Source: Xenorhabdus sp014467285 (lineage in GTDB: Bacteria > Pseudomonadota > Gammaproteobacteria > Enterobacterales > Enterobacteriaceae). Taken from it: 64,000 nucleotides of DNA. The translations under genes were made by a program, and so were the position numbers. This document shows positions 52,230 through 61,311 of the stretch, in pieces (within the stretch, counting starts at the first letter, position 1; each line of letters begins with the position of its first letter). The stretch is from NCBI RefSeq assembly GCF_014467285.1, contig NZ_NKHR01000021.1:1-64000 (forward strand), in the 5' to 3' direction. The notes under the pieces were generated by a model. The model had not been told where the DNA came from, ran no database searches, and saw only the letters and a list, made by a program, of their open reading frames with translations.

Positions 52230-53027
52230 TCACCACCACTGGTGAAAATGGTGGACTGGCCCTATTCCCTGACCAACTTCGAGGGTATCAGCCTGCGCAA
52301 GCGCATTCTGCAAATACATTTTTGCAACAGGCAACGTGCTTTGCCAATCAGGATAACGGGGACGTAATGCAGTAAGTGCGGCAGACAAAGTACAACCTGT
52401 ACCATGAGTATTCCGTGTATTCACCCGGGTTGAAGTAAAACGCCATTCACCTTCAGGAGTAAACAGCCAATCGGGGCTTTCCTCATTGATCAAATGACCT
52501 CCTTTCAATAAAACTGCCTGACATCCTATTGAAAGCAATTCACGCCCCTGTTGCAACATATCAGCTTCTGTTTTGGCAAGAGCGCATTTCAGTATAGCAG
52601 CAGCTTCCGGTAAGTTTGGTGTGACCAAAGAAACAATTGGCAGTAACTGTTCTACCATTGCTGTAACGGCTTCTGGTAATAATAGTGGATCACCACTTTT
52701 TGCCAGCATAACAGTATCCAATACGATGTAAGGAATAGGATAACGGCGCAATGTTTCAGCCACTATAGCGACATTAGCAGCATTCGATAACATGCCAATT
52801 TTGGCGCTATCTATTCTGATATCTGAAAGTACAGATTCGAGTTGGGAAGCAACAAAGAGGGGATCGATATCATAAATTGATTGTACGCCCATTGTATTTT
52901 GGGCAACCAGTGCAGTTATCACAGCCGTGCCATAAGCACTAAGCGCGGAAAAAGTCTTTAAATCGGCCTGAATGCCGGCACCACCGCTAGGATCTGTCCC
53001 TGCGATAGTCAGTGAGTTAATTCTCAT
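52230..53027 (-). CDS. thiD: hydroxymethylpyrimidine/phosphomethylpyrimidine kinase
   Basis: Phosphorylates HMP and HMP-P in thiamine synthesis and salvage. From the ATG at 53027 the 265 residues match E. coli ThiD: INSLTIAGTDPSGGAGIQAD with the substrate loop, VVLDTVMLAKSGDPLL-like VLDTVMLAKSGDPLLL, LVTPNLPEAAAIL, LLKGGHL, and the anion hole NTHGTGCTLSAALTAL with catalytic Cys. TAGGAA lies about 9 nt before this ATG. An in-frame ATG at 53084 directly behind the riboswitch would add a hydrophobic 19-residue leader and is considered unlikely. thiM is not adjacent, unlike E. coli. Confidence 0.96.
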   Translation of the reverse strand: MRINSLTIAGTDPSGGAGIQADLKTFSALSAYGTAVITALVAQNTMGVQSIYDIDPLFVASQLESVLSDIRIDSAKIGMLSNAANVAIVAETLRRYPIPYIVLDTVMLAKSGDPLLLPEAVTAMVEQLLPIVSLVTPNLPEAAAILKCALAKTEADMLQQGRELLSIGCQAVLLKGGHLINEESPDWLFTPEGEWRFTSTRVNTRNTHGTGCTLSAALTALRPRYPDWQSTLPVAKMYLQNALAQADTLEVGQGIGPVHHFHQWW

Positions 53028-53083
53028 TATGGTGATTCCTATCACCAGCCAAAGAAAAGCAGATATCAAAATAGGAGATACCA

Positions 53084-53158
53084 TGACTTCCCTACGCTGG
53101 CATTATCCAGATCAGGTAATACGGGTACTTCTCAGCTCAATAAAGAACGCCCCGAGTC
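53084..53158 (-). promoter_or_regulatory. TPP riboswitch upstream of thiD
   Basis: On the minus strand the element contains the conserved THI-box parts in order: GGGGCG, CTGAGA, ACCC, ACCTGATCTGGATAATGCCA and GCGTAGGGAAG. All core bases expected for the TPP aptamer are present. It should reduce thiD expression when thiamine pyrophosphate is plentiful; control is probably at translation initiation, as no terminator hairpin lies between aptamer and start. Confidence 0.95.
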
Positions 53159-53167
53159 AAAATAAAA

Positions 53168-53197
53168 ATCACTCTATTAGTATCCCAATAGAGTGAT
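53168..53197 (-). terminator. terminator of the cold-shock gene
   Basis: Perfect 11-bp stem ATCACTCTATT/AATAGAGTGAT with an 8-nt loop, followed on the minus strand by TTTTTATTTT. It separates the cold-shock transcript from the thiD riboswitch. Confidence 0.85.
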
Positions 53198-53287
53198 ATT
53201 TGCAATGGTTTATTATCAGACAATAAAACCAGACTGACAATAATACATTTAGCCAGTAATTAAATACTAACCAAAATAAATTTATTA

Positions 53288-53497
53288 CTATAAAGCTGAG
53301 ACGTTTGCAGCAGCAGGGCCTTTAGGACCATCCTGAATTTCAAACTCAACTTGTTGGCCTTCAGACAATGTTTTAAACCCATCTTTCATAATTGCAGAAA
53401 AATGTACAAATACATCTTTGCTACCATCAGCTGGAGTAATAAAACCAAAACCTTTAGACTCGTTGAACCACTTCACGGTACCAGTGATTTTTGCCAT
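53288..53497 (-). CDS. cold-shock protein, CspC/CspE type
   Basis: A 69-residue single-strand nucleic-acid chaperone. RNP1 (KGFGFI) and RNP2 (VFVHFSAI) motifs are intact within WFNESKGFGFITPADGSKD, identical to constitutively expressed CspC/CspE rather than to CspA. The rest (GPKGPAAANVSAL) does not decide between C and E. AAAGGAA lies about 8 nt before the ATG. A long gene-free region of about 850 bases lies upstream and may hold a long 5' untranslated leader. Confidence 0.95.
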   Translation of the reverse strand: MAKITGTVKWFNESKGFGFITPADGSKDVFVHFSAIMKDGFKTLSEGQQVEFEIQDGPKGPAAANVSAL

Positions 53498-54284
53498 TTC
53501 AAAAATTTCCTTTGAATCACTTTATTAGCCGACAGGCATAAAAATAAACAAACCAGTATTGGTTGCTGTTATTTATTAACAAAACAGAACTTCGTTTACC
53601 CATGTGTTTTATCACATACTCTTTATATAATCGCAAGCCATTTTTTTCAGGTGCTGGAGCTAACGCACACATTTAAAATACTTAACATCCATACCGATTT
53701 GAAATTACACAATAATTTTTAAGTTATATAACTTCATGAATAAATACAAAAAGAAAATTTTAACCCAAGAAACAACTTTAATTAATCTAATATATAATGC
53801 TGTTTTTTACGCCTGTTATAGAGTAGATCAGAGAGTTATAGTTATCCCGAAGTTGCATTTCGGATAACTATAAAATAATGGTTAATTTCGCACCTATTCA
53901 TTGAAGCATACAATATAGTTATTCTACATATAACCAGATTACTTTTTGTTTATCATTTATTAAATATTGTTCAATTATAATATTAATTGCTAAAAATCGA
54001 CTATTAATGACATTTATTTACCCGTAATCACATAGCATAACCGTTTTACCTATGGACTCACATAATCGTCTTGAGACGATTTAGACTCTCTTTTCAATCA
54101 ACCTATATTCCCGGTATATACAATAATGGTAATGTGCTGTTTAGCTGGTTACGTTGGCAATGGTAAATATCTAATATATCGAAATTCATTGGGTATATAA
54201 CAAAAACTCTCTTAATCAATTGGTTTTCATATATCACTATGTTTGTCATATTGGTGTTTGTCATATTAGTACTGACAATAATAA
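53498..54284. other. long gene-free region upstream of the cold-shock gene
   Basis: AT-rich sequence without a supported ORF. At 53836-53873 TTATAGTTATCC and GGATAACTATAA form a 12-bp stem, extended by GAA/TTC past a one-base bulge. It has no adjacent gene end, so its role is unclear. Other promoter elements were not resolved. Confidence 0.4.
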
Positions 54285-54315
54285 TCAGCCGGATATCGAT
54301 ATCATACCCGGCTGA
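54285..54315 (-). terminator. terminator of the aroP-like gene
   Basis: TCAGCCGG/CCGGCTGA stem with an AT-rich 15-nt loop, followed on the minus strand by TTATTATTGT, 30 nt after the stop. Confidence 0.7.
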
Positions 54316-54344
54316 AAAACATGCTGAATGGATTAATAGCTAGT

Positions 54345-55712
54345 TTACTCGTTTGTCTGCTTTTTTGATCTAGCCACCAAGTAACCCACCCACAATACAC
54401 CAATCCAGAATGGCATCAGAATAACTGAAATACGAATTGCTGGCATCATCAGAATAATGACGAGAATGAACGCCAAGAATGCCAGACACAGGTAGTTCCC
54501 GAATGGATACCATAATGCCCGAAATTGTGTCTTAACACCTTCTTTGTTCTTAGCCGCGCGGAATTTCAGGTGAGCAAAACAAATCATAATCCAGTTAATG
54601 ACCAACGTTGTCACCACTAAAGACATCAACAGTTCAAATGCCTTACCGGGCATAATATAGTTAATCAATACACCAATCGATGTTGCTAAGGCCGATAAAC
54701 CAATGGACAAGACAGGTACACTACGTTTATTAACTTTTGTCAGGATGCGGGGGGCATTACCTTGTTTAGCCAAACCATATAACATTCGGCTATTACAATA
54801 CACTCCACTGTTATAAACAGATAATGCAGCCGTAAGTACCACCACATTTAGGACGTTCGCTACCCAAAAGCTATCCAGATCATGGAAGATTAAAACGAAT
54901 GGGCTACCACCTTCTACTACGTTCTGCCAAGGATAAAGTGCAAGCAAAATAGCCAGTGAACCGATATAAAACAGCAAAATTCGATAAACAACCTGATTGG
55001 TTGCTTTTGGTATATTTTTCTCAGGATGTTCCGCTTCCGCCGCAGTAATTCCCACTGTTTCCAGCCCACCAAATGAAAACATGATTACTGCCATCGCCAT
55101 AATCAAGCCAGTCACCCCATTTGGCATAAAACCGCCCTGCTGCCATAAATTGGTTATGCTTGCCTGTGGGCCGCCATTACCACTAATCAGTAAGTAGCTT
55201 CCAAAGATAATCATGCCGATAATTGCAGTAACTTTGATGATAGAAAACCAAAATTCGGTTTCACCGTATAACCGAACATTAATCAGATTAACAAGATTAA
55301 TCAGTACAAAGAATATTGCAGCAGAAACCCATGTCGGAACCTCTGGCCACCAATATTGGATATATATACCAACGGCGGTTAATTCTGCCATGCCGACCAG
55401 AATGAACATTGCCCAGTAATTCCAGCCCGATAAAAAACCAGCAAAGTTTCCCCAGTATTTATAAGCAAAATGGCTAAATGACCCCGCAACAGGCTCCTCA
55501 ACGACCATTTCCCCTAGCTGGCGCATAATCAAAAATGCAATAAATCCAGCAATCGCATATCCGAGAAGTACCGAAGGGCCAGCCATTTTTATCGTTTGGG
55601 CAATGCCTAGAAATAATCCTGTTCCTACTGCACCACCGAGGGCAATAAGCTGAATATGCCTGTTTTTTAAACCACGCTTAAGCGTCGTTTGTTGTTCTTG
55701 TTGTCCTGCCAT
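54345..55712 (-). CDS. aroP: aromatic amino acid permease (AroP/PheP type)
   Basis: APC-family proton symporter for Phe, Tyr and Trp. The 455 residues start TTLKRGLKNRHIQLIALGGA, with the TM1 GTGLFLG break, MRQLGEMVVEEPVAGSFSHF in TM2-3, WNYWAMFILVGMAELTAVG, and FSFGGLETVGITAAEAEHPE in TM6; all are close to E. coli AroP/PheP. About 12 membrane helices. AroP is favoured by overall similarity and length, but PheP cannot be excluded. It is monocistronic, and no TyrR box was found by eye in the upstream region. Confidence 0.88.
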   Translation of the reverse strand: MAGQQEQQTTLKRGLKNRHIQLIALGGAVGTGLFLGIAQTIKMAGPSVLLGYAIAGFIAFLIMRQLGEMVVEEPVAGSFSHFAYKYWGNFAGFLSGWNYWAMFILVGMAELTAVGIYIQYWWPEVPTWVSAAIFFVLINLVNLINVRLYGETEFWFSIIKVTAIIGMIIFGSYLLISGNGGPQASITNLWQQGGFMPNGVTGLIMAMAVIMFSFGGLETVGITAAEAEHPEKNIPKATNQVVYRILLFYIGSLAILLALYPWQNVVEGGSPFVLIFHDLDSFWVANVLNVVVLTAALSVYNSGVYCNSRMLYGLAKQGNAPRILTKVNKRSVPVLSIGLSALATSIGVLINYIMPGKAFELLMSLVVTTLVINWIMICFAHLKFRAAKNKEGVKTQFRALWYPFGNYLCLAFLAFILVIILMMPAIRISVILMPFWIGVLWVGYLVARSKKQTNE

Positions 55713-56034
55713 CTAGTCCTCTTTTTGCGATGCTTGGAACCTGTCTCATTAAAAGCCATTTTAATTGTTGCTCTTAGACCTGAGTAGCGTAAAAAAATCC
55801 ACCAGCCTCCCAATTCTCACAAAATTTGTCGAATCTAAATTACTTCAATTATTGTAATAATTGGGCTATTCCCTGACTTAACGCGATATTTAGTCTGTTA
55901 ATTAGAATCAGGTGGATATTAAAACATCATTTACAAAGAATGAATACCACGAATGTATGTTAACACACATGCAAGCAGGAAAATGATTAGGATGCTCATC
56001 AAAAAGGTAAATATCGAGTGATAGAACAAATACC

Positions 56035-56166
56035 TAATTCGAATTGTCCATGACCATGTCCTTGATCACCGTGTACGGTGCCTTGCTCACAATGTACGTC
56101 CAGTGCCAGTAAATACAAAAATAGACACACTAATATCAAGCACAAAATTAATACTATTACTTTCAT
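56035..56166 (-). CDS. tiny membrane protein with a His/Gly-rich tail
   Basis: A 43-residue frame too short for routine gene calling. It begins MKVIVLILCLILVCLFLYLL, a single membrane helix, followed by a short outward-facing tail with Cys and four His residues (VHCEQGTVHGDQGHGHGQ). AAGGTGA lies 11 nt before the ATG. The HGHG run suggests metal binding. No known family was recognised. It lies 320 bases upstream of aroP on the same strand and is divergent from the AraC-type regulator, so it may be expressed on its own. The exact C terminus depends on one base near 56040. Confidence 0.5.
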
Positions 56167-56353
56167 ATTCAATTAGGTCACCTTAGAATGATTTCATTGT
56201 AGTTAATGTTATAATCAAATATTATAGGGGGTTTTATATGATATAACATTCAAATTTTAGTTCAGTCATTACTGAGCCTCGCAATGATCGATTTTGTCAT
56301 CTTGAAAAGAAGTTGTGTATACTTCCCCAACCTTTAACCAATTTAAAATTGTA

Positions 56354-56740
56354 ATGCCACAAGATAACCACTTAGCACTTGTATGCGCACTGAGTAAATG
56401 GATAGAAAACCATCTTGGCCGTGTCATTCATCTTGAAGAGCTTGCTGCTTACTCTGGCTATTCACTTTGGCACATGCAGAAAATATTCAAAGAAGTCACA
56501 GGAATATCGCTTGGCAAATACATTCGTCAGAGACGATTGGCTGGCGCGGTTTCCCTACTGAGAAACAGTTCATTGCCAATTTTTGATATTGCCCTGGACT
56601 TCGGCTTCGGTTCTCAATCTCACTTCACATATATGTTCCGTAAAGAATATGGCATTACACCTTATGATTTTCGCCAAAGTATAGATATTGAACTTGAAGT
56701 TAAACTTCCATTGCATCTGACTTACAACTGCGAATCATAA
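56354..56740 (+). CDS. AraC/XylS-type regulator, MarA/SoxS/PqrA-like
   Basis: A 128-residue stand-alone DNA-binding unit with two helix-turn-helix motifs: LEELAAYSGYSLWHMQKIFK (about 29-48) and IFDIALDFGFGSQSHFTYMF (about 77-96), joined by the linker helix. The ISLGKYIRQRRLAGAVSLL segment is typical of MarA/SoxS/Rob and the PqrA/AarP regulators of Proteeae. These activate efflux and antibiotic-resistance genes without a ligand domain. The start is uncertain: ATG 56354 gives a MarA-sized protein, while GTG 56315 would add 13 residues; neither has a strong ribosome binding site. Confidence 0.85.
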   Translation: MPQDNHLALVCALSKWIENHLGRVIHLEELAAYSGYSLWHMQKIFKEVTGISLGKYIRQRRLAGAVSLLRNSSLPIFDIALDFGFGSQSHFTYMFRKEYGITPYDFRQSIDIELEVKLPLHLTYNCES

Positions 56741-56861
56741 AGCTTGATATCGTCAGCGGCCATTCAATGGCCGCTCCTGCATGATCCTTCACTATTCCTT
56801 TTGCTAAATAACACTATGTTATTTTGTTATTTTTCTTTTCCGATACATTAAGCATATACGA

Positions 56862-57695
56862 TTATCGATATTTTTCGACCAGTGCCAAAGCAATGGCTTC
56901 TGTTTCTGCATCAGGATTGCCACTGATATCTGACGGGCGAAAATGCATCTGAAATGCTTGGATAGTTTTGTGGGTTACATCATCCAGTAAACCCGTTTGA
57001 GGGATGCTATAACCATAATAAGATAAGGCTTTCTGTATTGACAGAACGGATGCGGGCACATCAGGAGCCCTACCGGCCAAATGTTTATTGACCGTCACAT
57101 AATCAGGCCAAGCACCGATTCCTTGTTCATAAAGTAATTGCCACGGGAAAGCAGGCCCAGGATCTTCTTTTCTAAGTGGTGCTATATCACTATGACCAAC
57201 AACATTCACCGCCTTGATTTGATAACGCTGAATAATATCTTTTGCCAATCGAATCACTGCATCAATTTGTGATGGGTGATATAAGCACCACTCTTTTTTG
57301 ATAAAGTGTTGCTTAAATCCACAATTAACAATTTCAATACCAATAGAATAGCGGTTTAGACTTTGGTATCCATCCCATTCACTTTTTCCCGCATGCCATG
57401 CCCTTTCCTTTTCTGAAACCAATTGAAAAATAATTGGTTCTTCCTTCTCATACTTTGGTTGAGAGGGAATAAGATAATGCGCGCTGACCTTTCCTCCCGT
57501 TAATACCTGTAGAGAGCGTCTGTCATCCAAAGCCGTATAATGTAAAACAAGGAAATCAACTGAATCAATATGTTGCTTAGTTGAATAAGGATAGGAATGT
57601 TCAACAATATAACTATTTCTGTCTTCACGCTCAGGAGAATAAGCGCAGCCAATCAACAGAGTGATAAGCACGCAATTTATTAATATTCTTATCAT
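56862..57695 (-). CDS. amiD: N-acetylmuramoyl-L-alanine amidase AmiD
   Basis: Outer-membrane-anchored zinc amidase that cleaves the bond between N-acetylmuramic acid and the stem peptide. The 277 residues have a lipobox LLIGC (Cys17), an Amidase_2 domain (about 40-190) with VLHYTALD (zinc His), the catalytic Glu in SIGIEIVNCG, and zinc ligands in VGHSDIAPLRKEDPGPAF. A C-terminal peptidoglycan-binding domain (about 205-275, SVLSIQKALSYYGYSIPQTG) completes it. Length matches E. coli AmiD (276). Confidence 0.94.
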   Translation of the reverse strand: MIRILINCVLITLLIGCAYSPEREDRNSYIVEHSYPYSTKQHIDSVDFLVLHYTALDDRRSLQVLTGGKVSAHYLIPSQPKYEKEEPIIFQLVSEKERAWHAGKSEWDGYQSLNRYSIGIEIVNCGFKQHFIKKEWCLYHPSQIDAVIRLAKDIIQRYQIKAVNVVGHSDIAPLRKEDPGPAFPWQLLYEQGIGAWPDYVTVNKHLAGRAPDVPASVLSIQKALSYYGYSIPQTGLLDDVTHKTIQAFQMHFRPSDISGNPDAETEAIALALVEKYR

Positions 57696-57807
57696 GATTG
57701 GTCAGCTATTTTAAAAAAGGTAACGCTATGATGACTATATAGTAGATGAAACTAAAATAGATGTGATGTTTTTTACTTGCAAGCATGATTTTCAGAACAA
57801 ATAAAAA

Positions 57808-57839
57808 CCGGGCATTTGTGAAATGGTCAAAATGCCCGG
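57808..57839 (-). terminator. terminator of the AgcS symporter gene
   Basis: CCGGGCATTT/AAATGCCCGG, a perfect 10-bp stem with a 12-nt loop, followed by TTTTTATTTG on the minus strand. Confidence 0.85.
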
Positions 57840-57895
57840 CTGATAACATTATTTTATATGAGTAATACCTTGTTACGGTTTTAGTCTATTACCCA

Positions 57896-57950
57896 TCATC
57901 TTTCAAGTTACTGCTTTATTAGCGGCATCTGCAATCCATTGGGATATCCC
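57896..57950. repeat. one-armed TTTCAAGTT palindrome fragment
   Basis: ATCTTTCAAGTTACTGC resembles one arm of the dispersed palindrome seen complete at 61747-61786. The other arm is missing, so this is probably a decayed copy. Confidence 0.45.
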
Positions 57951-57954
57951 CGTA

Positions 57955-59409
57955 CTAACGAGTATCTTTCCCACTGTTATGCACAGCATCATTATCCCAG
58001 ATACCTTTTTCAACTTGTTGCCGAATTTCTGGGTAAGAGTTGATATTGAATGTGGGTAACTGACCCAATTTTCTCTGCCGGTTATAGTCTTTGGCTAGTT
58101 TTATCGCAATACCTGACAATAGCAGTATGGCAATCAAGTTAACAATAGCCATACAAGCCATTGATAAATTTGCCATATTCCAAACCACAGGAACTTCTGC
58201 CAATGAACCAAACATCACCATTCCCAATGCAGCCAATCGCAGAATGAATAAACCGGCTGTGTGGTTACGTTCCAGGAATATCATGTTGCTTTCAGCATAA
58301 GCGTAATTAGCAATGATCGATGTAAAAGCAAAGAAGAAAATAGCAATAGCAATGAAGGTTGTTCCCCAATGCCCAACCGCTGATGACAATGCTCGCTGAG
58401 TCAATTCAATTCCGCTGATAGCGGTGACGTTTTCGTTGAGAATTCCAGAAGAGAGGATGATGACAGCCGTTGCACTACAGATAACGATGGTATCCATAAA
58501 TACCCCCAACATCTGCACATAACCCTGAGAGGCAGGATGTGGTGGATATGGAGAAGCTGACGCTGCCGCATTTGGCGCAGAACCCATCCCTGCTTCATTC
58601 GAAAATAATCCGCGTTGAACACCCTGAATCATTGCCTGAGAGATACCGTAGCCTAATGTTCCGGCTATCGCTTCCTGAAGGCCAAAGGCACTCCTGAAAA
58701 TTAATGCAAATACATCTGGAATGCGTTCAATATTGTGACCAACAACCCAAAATGCCAGTATTAAATAAGCCCCCGCCATAAATGGTACAACTAATTCCGC
58801 TACCCGGGCGATGGAACGCAACCCGCCGAAAATAATTACGCCACTGATGATGACTAATACAATACCGACATAAAGAGGTTTAACATTAAAGGCAAAGGCA
58901 GCCGCTTCCGCAATTGAGTTTGCCTGAACGGCATTAAATACAAGACCAAACGCGATAATAAGGAAAAATGAAAATAACACTCCCATCCATCGCTTCTTGA
59001 GCCCCTTCTCCATATAGTAGGCAGGGCCGCCTCGATAATTCCCTTGATCGTCTTTCGTCTTGTACAACTGGGCAAGCGTGCTTTCCACAAAGGAAGTTGC
59101 CATACCAATGAATGCCACTACCCACATCCAGAAAATAGCCCCTGGTCCACCGGCAGTAATTGCAATAGCAACCCCTGCTAAGTTACCGGTCCCTACACGG
59201 GCAGCAAGACTAGTACATAAAGCCTGAAAAGATGAAATGCCAGAATTATCTGATTTATTACTATTCTTAAGAACTGAAAACATGTGGCCAAAATGGCGAA
59301 GTTGTATAAAACCAGAACGCAGTGTGAAGTAAAGACCAACCCCAAGCAGCAGGTATATTAGTACATAGTCCCAAAGAATGTTGTTAATGAAGTTAATCGG
59401 ATCCGTCAA
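57955..59409 (-). CDS. alsT: sodium/proton:alanine (or glycine) symporter, AgcS family
   Basis: Inner-membrane amino-acid symporter. The 484 residues include the family signature with QALCTSLAARVGTGNLAGVA and ITAGGPGAIFWMWVVAFIGM (about 62-102), YRGGPAYYMEKGL, the GYGISQAMIQGVQRGLFSNE and AGMGSAPNAAASA region (about 250-283), and about 11 membrane segments. The closest E. coli protein is YaaJ (476). Substrate preference between alanine and glycine cannot be decided by eye. It is monocistronic with its own terminator. Confidence 0.92.
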   Translation of the reverse strand: MTDPINFINNILWDYVLIYLLLGVGLYFTLRSGFIQLRHFGHMFSVLKNSNKSDNSGISSFQALCTSLAARVGTGNLAGVAIAITAGGPGAIFWMWVVAFIGMATSFVESTLAQLYKTKDDQGNYRGGPAYYMEKGLKKRWMGVLFSFFLIIAFGLVFNAVQANSIAEAAAFAFNVKPLYVGIVLVIISGVIIFGGLRSIARVAELVVPFMAGAYLILAFWVVGHNIERIPDVFALIFRSAFGLQEAIAGTLGYGISQAMIQGVQRGLFSNEAGMGSAPNAAASASPYPPHPASQGYVQMLGVFMDTIVICSATAVIILSSGILNENVTAISGIELTQRALSSAVGHWGTTFIAIAIFFFAFTSIIANYAYAESNMIFLERNHTAGLFILRLAALGMVMFGSLAEVPVVWNMANLSMACMAIVNLIAILLLSGIAIKLAKDYNRQRKLGQLPTFNINSYPEIRQQVEKGIWDNDAVHNSGKDTR

Positions 59410-60184
59410 GATATTTTCCCCTTACTAATTAAAACATTAGCTGACCATAATGCAGTATCCGGCGAAATTTTGTTGTGCTTAATTTCCTTTATTAATTAAC
59501 AAGTAATACAATTCTGTATACAAAAAACACAGAGATACTAGCCAGTAAAACGAAAAGAATGTAACACAAGATCTATTTCAATGGGTAATTTTTAATGAAT
59601 TTTTTACATTTACTTTAGTATTACTGAACATTTATTTTGGTATTCATAATGCCTCATTCCCCATTTCAAGCCTGTTTGATTCATTTTGCAAACAATAAAT
59701 ACGAAAATTTTCCTTTCCTATATATAAGCAAGGAGCATTAATTGATTAACAATTTAACCCAAAATAAGAAACTATTGAATAACCAAATGGCAATCATAAT
59801 AAAACAACACCAACACAATAACCATATAAAAAGAAGGTGTTAACCAAAAGTTTTTGATGCCAAGTGACATAAAATGTACCGAACAAATTTAGATGGTCAC
59901 TCTGGGTGATATCACTCACATAGCAATAATCCAATTCATTAAAAACCACAAAATAATTACAAAATTTAATATTGAAATTTCTAATATTTTCGAAAACATA
60001 TAGCAATATTTTTCTTCAAATGAGATTATTAAATTTTAATACTGTGATAGTTGGAAAAAGCCACCATCCCATATTAAAATTTTCAATTGTTATTTTTACG
60101 GTAGGAAACCACAATAATAAGTTAATAACATGTTAACATTCCACTATCTGGCCATCAGGTAATCTGCAAGTGAGGTTATAATTG
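59410..60184. other. gene-free AT-rich region upstream of an integrase remnant
   Basis: Very AT-rich. A 70-codon frame on the minus strand (59794-60006) has neither ribosome binding site nor recognisable similarity and is not accepted. A palindrome GTGATATCAC lies near 59908. No attachment-site duplication or tRNA gene could be identified beside the integrase fragment. Confidence 0.4.
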
Positions 60185-60376
60185 ATGTTAGAGCGCAAAA
60201 GAAAAAACCCCGCGGACAACATACTGCCCAAGCGAGTTTATAGAGGAAAATCAAAGTATGAATATCATCCTGCAACAGGTGGTTCAATCTCTATCTGTTG
60301 TTTGAGTTCACCTGTATCCGTTGTTTGGAAAGAGTACAATAAGATTGTCGAAAAAATAGAGAAAAACAGCACGTAG
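60185..60376 (+). pseudogene. phage integrase N-terminal fragment
   Basis: The 63-residue frame reads MLERKRKNPADNILPKRVYR, then KYEYHPATGGSISICCLSSP and SVVWKEYNKIVEKIEKNST. This is the arm-site-binding N terminus of lambda-type tyrosine recombinases (basic start, LPxRVY, aromatic-rich beta hairpin, S-VW--YEK helix). The core-binding and catalytic domains are absent and not found downstream, so the integrase is truncated. The ATG has AGTGAGG about 9 nt upstream, so the fragment could still be translated. It marks a former prophage or island edge. Confidence 0.7.
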
Positions 60377-60405
60377 AGCTTAATATATGTTGAAGTTAAT
60401 GAAGA

Positions 60406-60427
60406 AACGGGAGTCACCACTCCCGTT
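60406..60427 (+). terminator. hairpin after the integrase fragment
   Basis: AACGGGAGT/ACTCCCGTT, a perfect 9-bp stem with a 4-nt loop, 30 nt after the stop. No T-run follows, so terminator strength is uncertain. Confidence 0.5.
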
Positions 60428-60717
60428 GACGCCCATGACTTTATTCCATTTGAATAAAATTCATTGAATACATCAAAAATAACCTATACCACAAAATATT
60501 TTTCCATTCCTTATCGTAATGAATGACATTTCTCAAAGCCCTCGGAAAATCAGATATTCTTATGTTTTATTTCCAATAATTAAGCACTATAGCGTTGGTT
60601 CCAAATAGATTCCGAATTGCACCTTTTACTAAAAATATGGTCTTTCAAAAATCGTGCTACTCTATAAATCTCATCCTATGAGTATGTCGAACAAGCTAGT
60701 AAACAATGGAGTATTTT

Positions 60718-61200
60718 ATGTGTATAAGTAAGAGCCTAAAAACTATTGTTATTTCTTCTCTAACCGCCCTGTTTTTATCAGTACCAGCTATCGCAAAGGA
60801 TGGAGCGTTGATTAACTTACCTGATAAAAGATTTGCTGTTATATCGGTCGGTGATTTGGAAAGTGAATCAATTGGCAGCTATTCAATCGCTGTTTTCAAA
60901 GATAAAGAGCTCTCAGAATTTGAAACTGGAGCCATTTTTTCCCGTGACGGTTCAGTGTTTGATGATAACAATAAACCCAGGATTACATTTGCAGACATCA
61001 ACAATGATGGCGCCAAAGAATTAATCGTCACCAAGCTTTCGGTAGGATCTGGGAATTATCTGGAAGTTGATGCGCTCAAAATTACTGACAAAAATGTTAA
61101 CCTTCTTACTCGCATCAATATAAACGGTAAGAATGATCCCGTTAAGACACTCCGTGCGTTATGTAAAAGAGGTCAGTGTGTAGAGCAGAAGCACCAATAA
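60718..61200 (+). CDS. pliI: periplasmic inhibitor of invertebrate-type lysozyme (PliI-like)
   Basis: PliI proteins block I-type lysozymes, the class found in invertebrates, and so protect the cell wall. The 160 residues start with a signal peptide (MCISKSLK, hydrophobic core, cut after PAIA). The mature part has the family's features: SVGDLESESIGSYSIAVF, ADINNDGAKELIVTKLS, and the SVGSGNYLEVDALKI segment that corresponds to the active loop S-GSG with following acidic residue. A C-terminal cysteine pair (LCKRGQC) could form a disulfide. GGAG lies 6 nt before the ATG at 60718, so the ATG at 60706 is not used. Recognition rests on motifs; a sequence search would settle it. Confidence 0.72.
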   Translation: MCISKSLKTIVISSLTALFLSVPAIAKDGALINLPDKRFAVISVGDLESESIGSYSIAVFKDKELSEFETGAIFSRDGSVFDDNNKPRITFADINNDGAKELIVTKLSVGSGNYLEVDALKITDKNVNLLTRININGKNDPVKTLRALCKRGQCVEQKHQ

Positions 61201-61311
61201 GCACATATTTAACAAGTCCGATTTTCTACCGGGATTCGGCACAAACAATAAATAATGTACTATTGTTAATGTTGTCACCACTATCATGGTATAGTCGATC
61301 AAGAGGAAATT

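Noticed and set aside
59794..60006. 70-codon minus-strand frame in the AT-rich spacer
   Set aside because: Biased toward F, Y, N and L as expected for AT-rich noncoding DNA, with no start signal.
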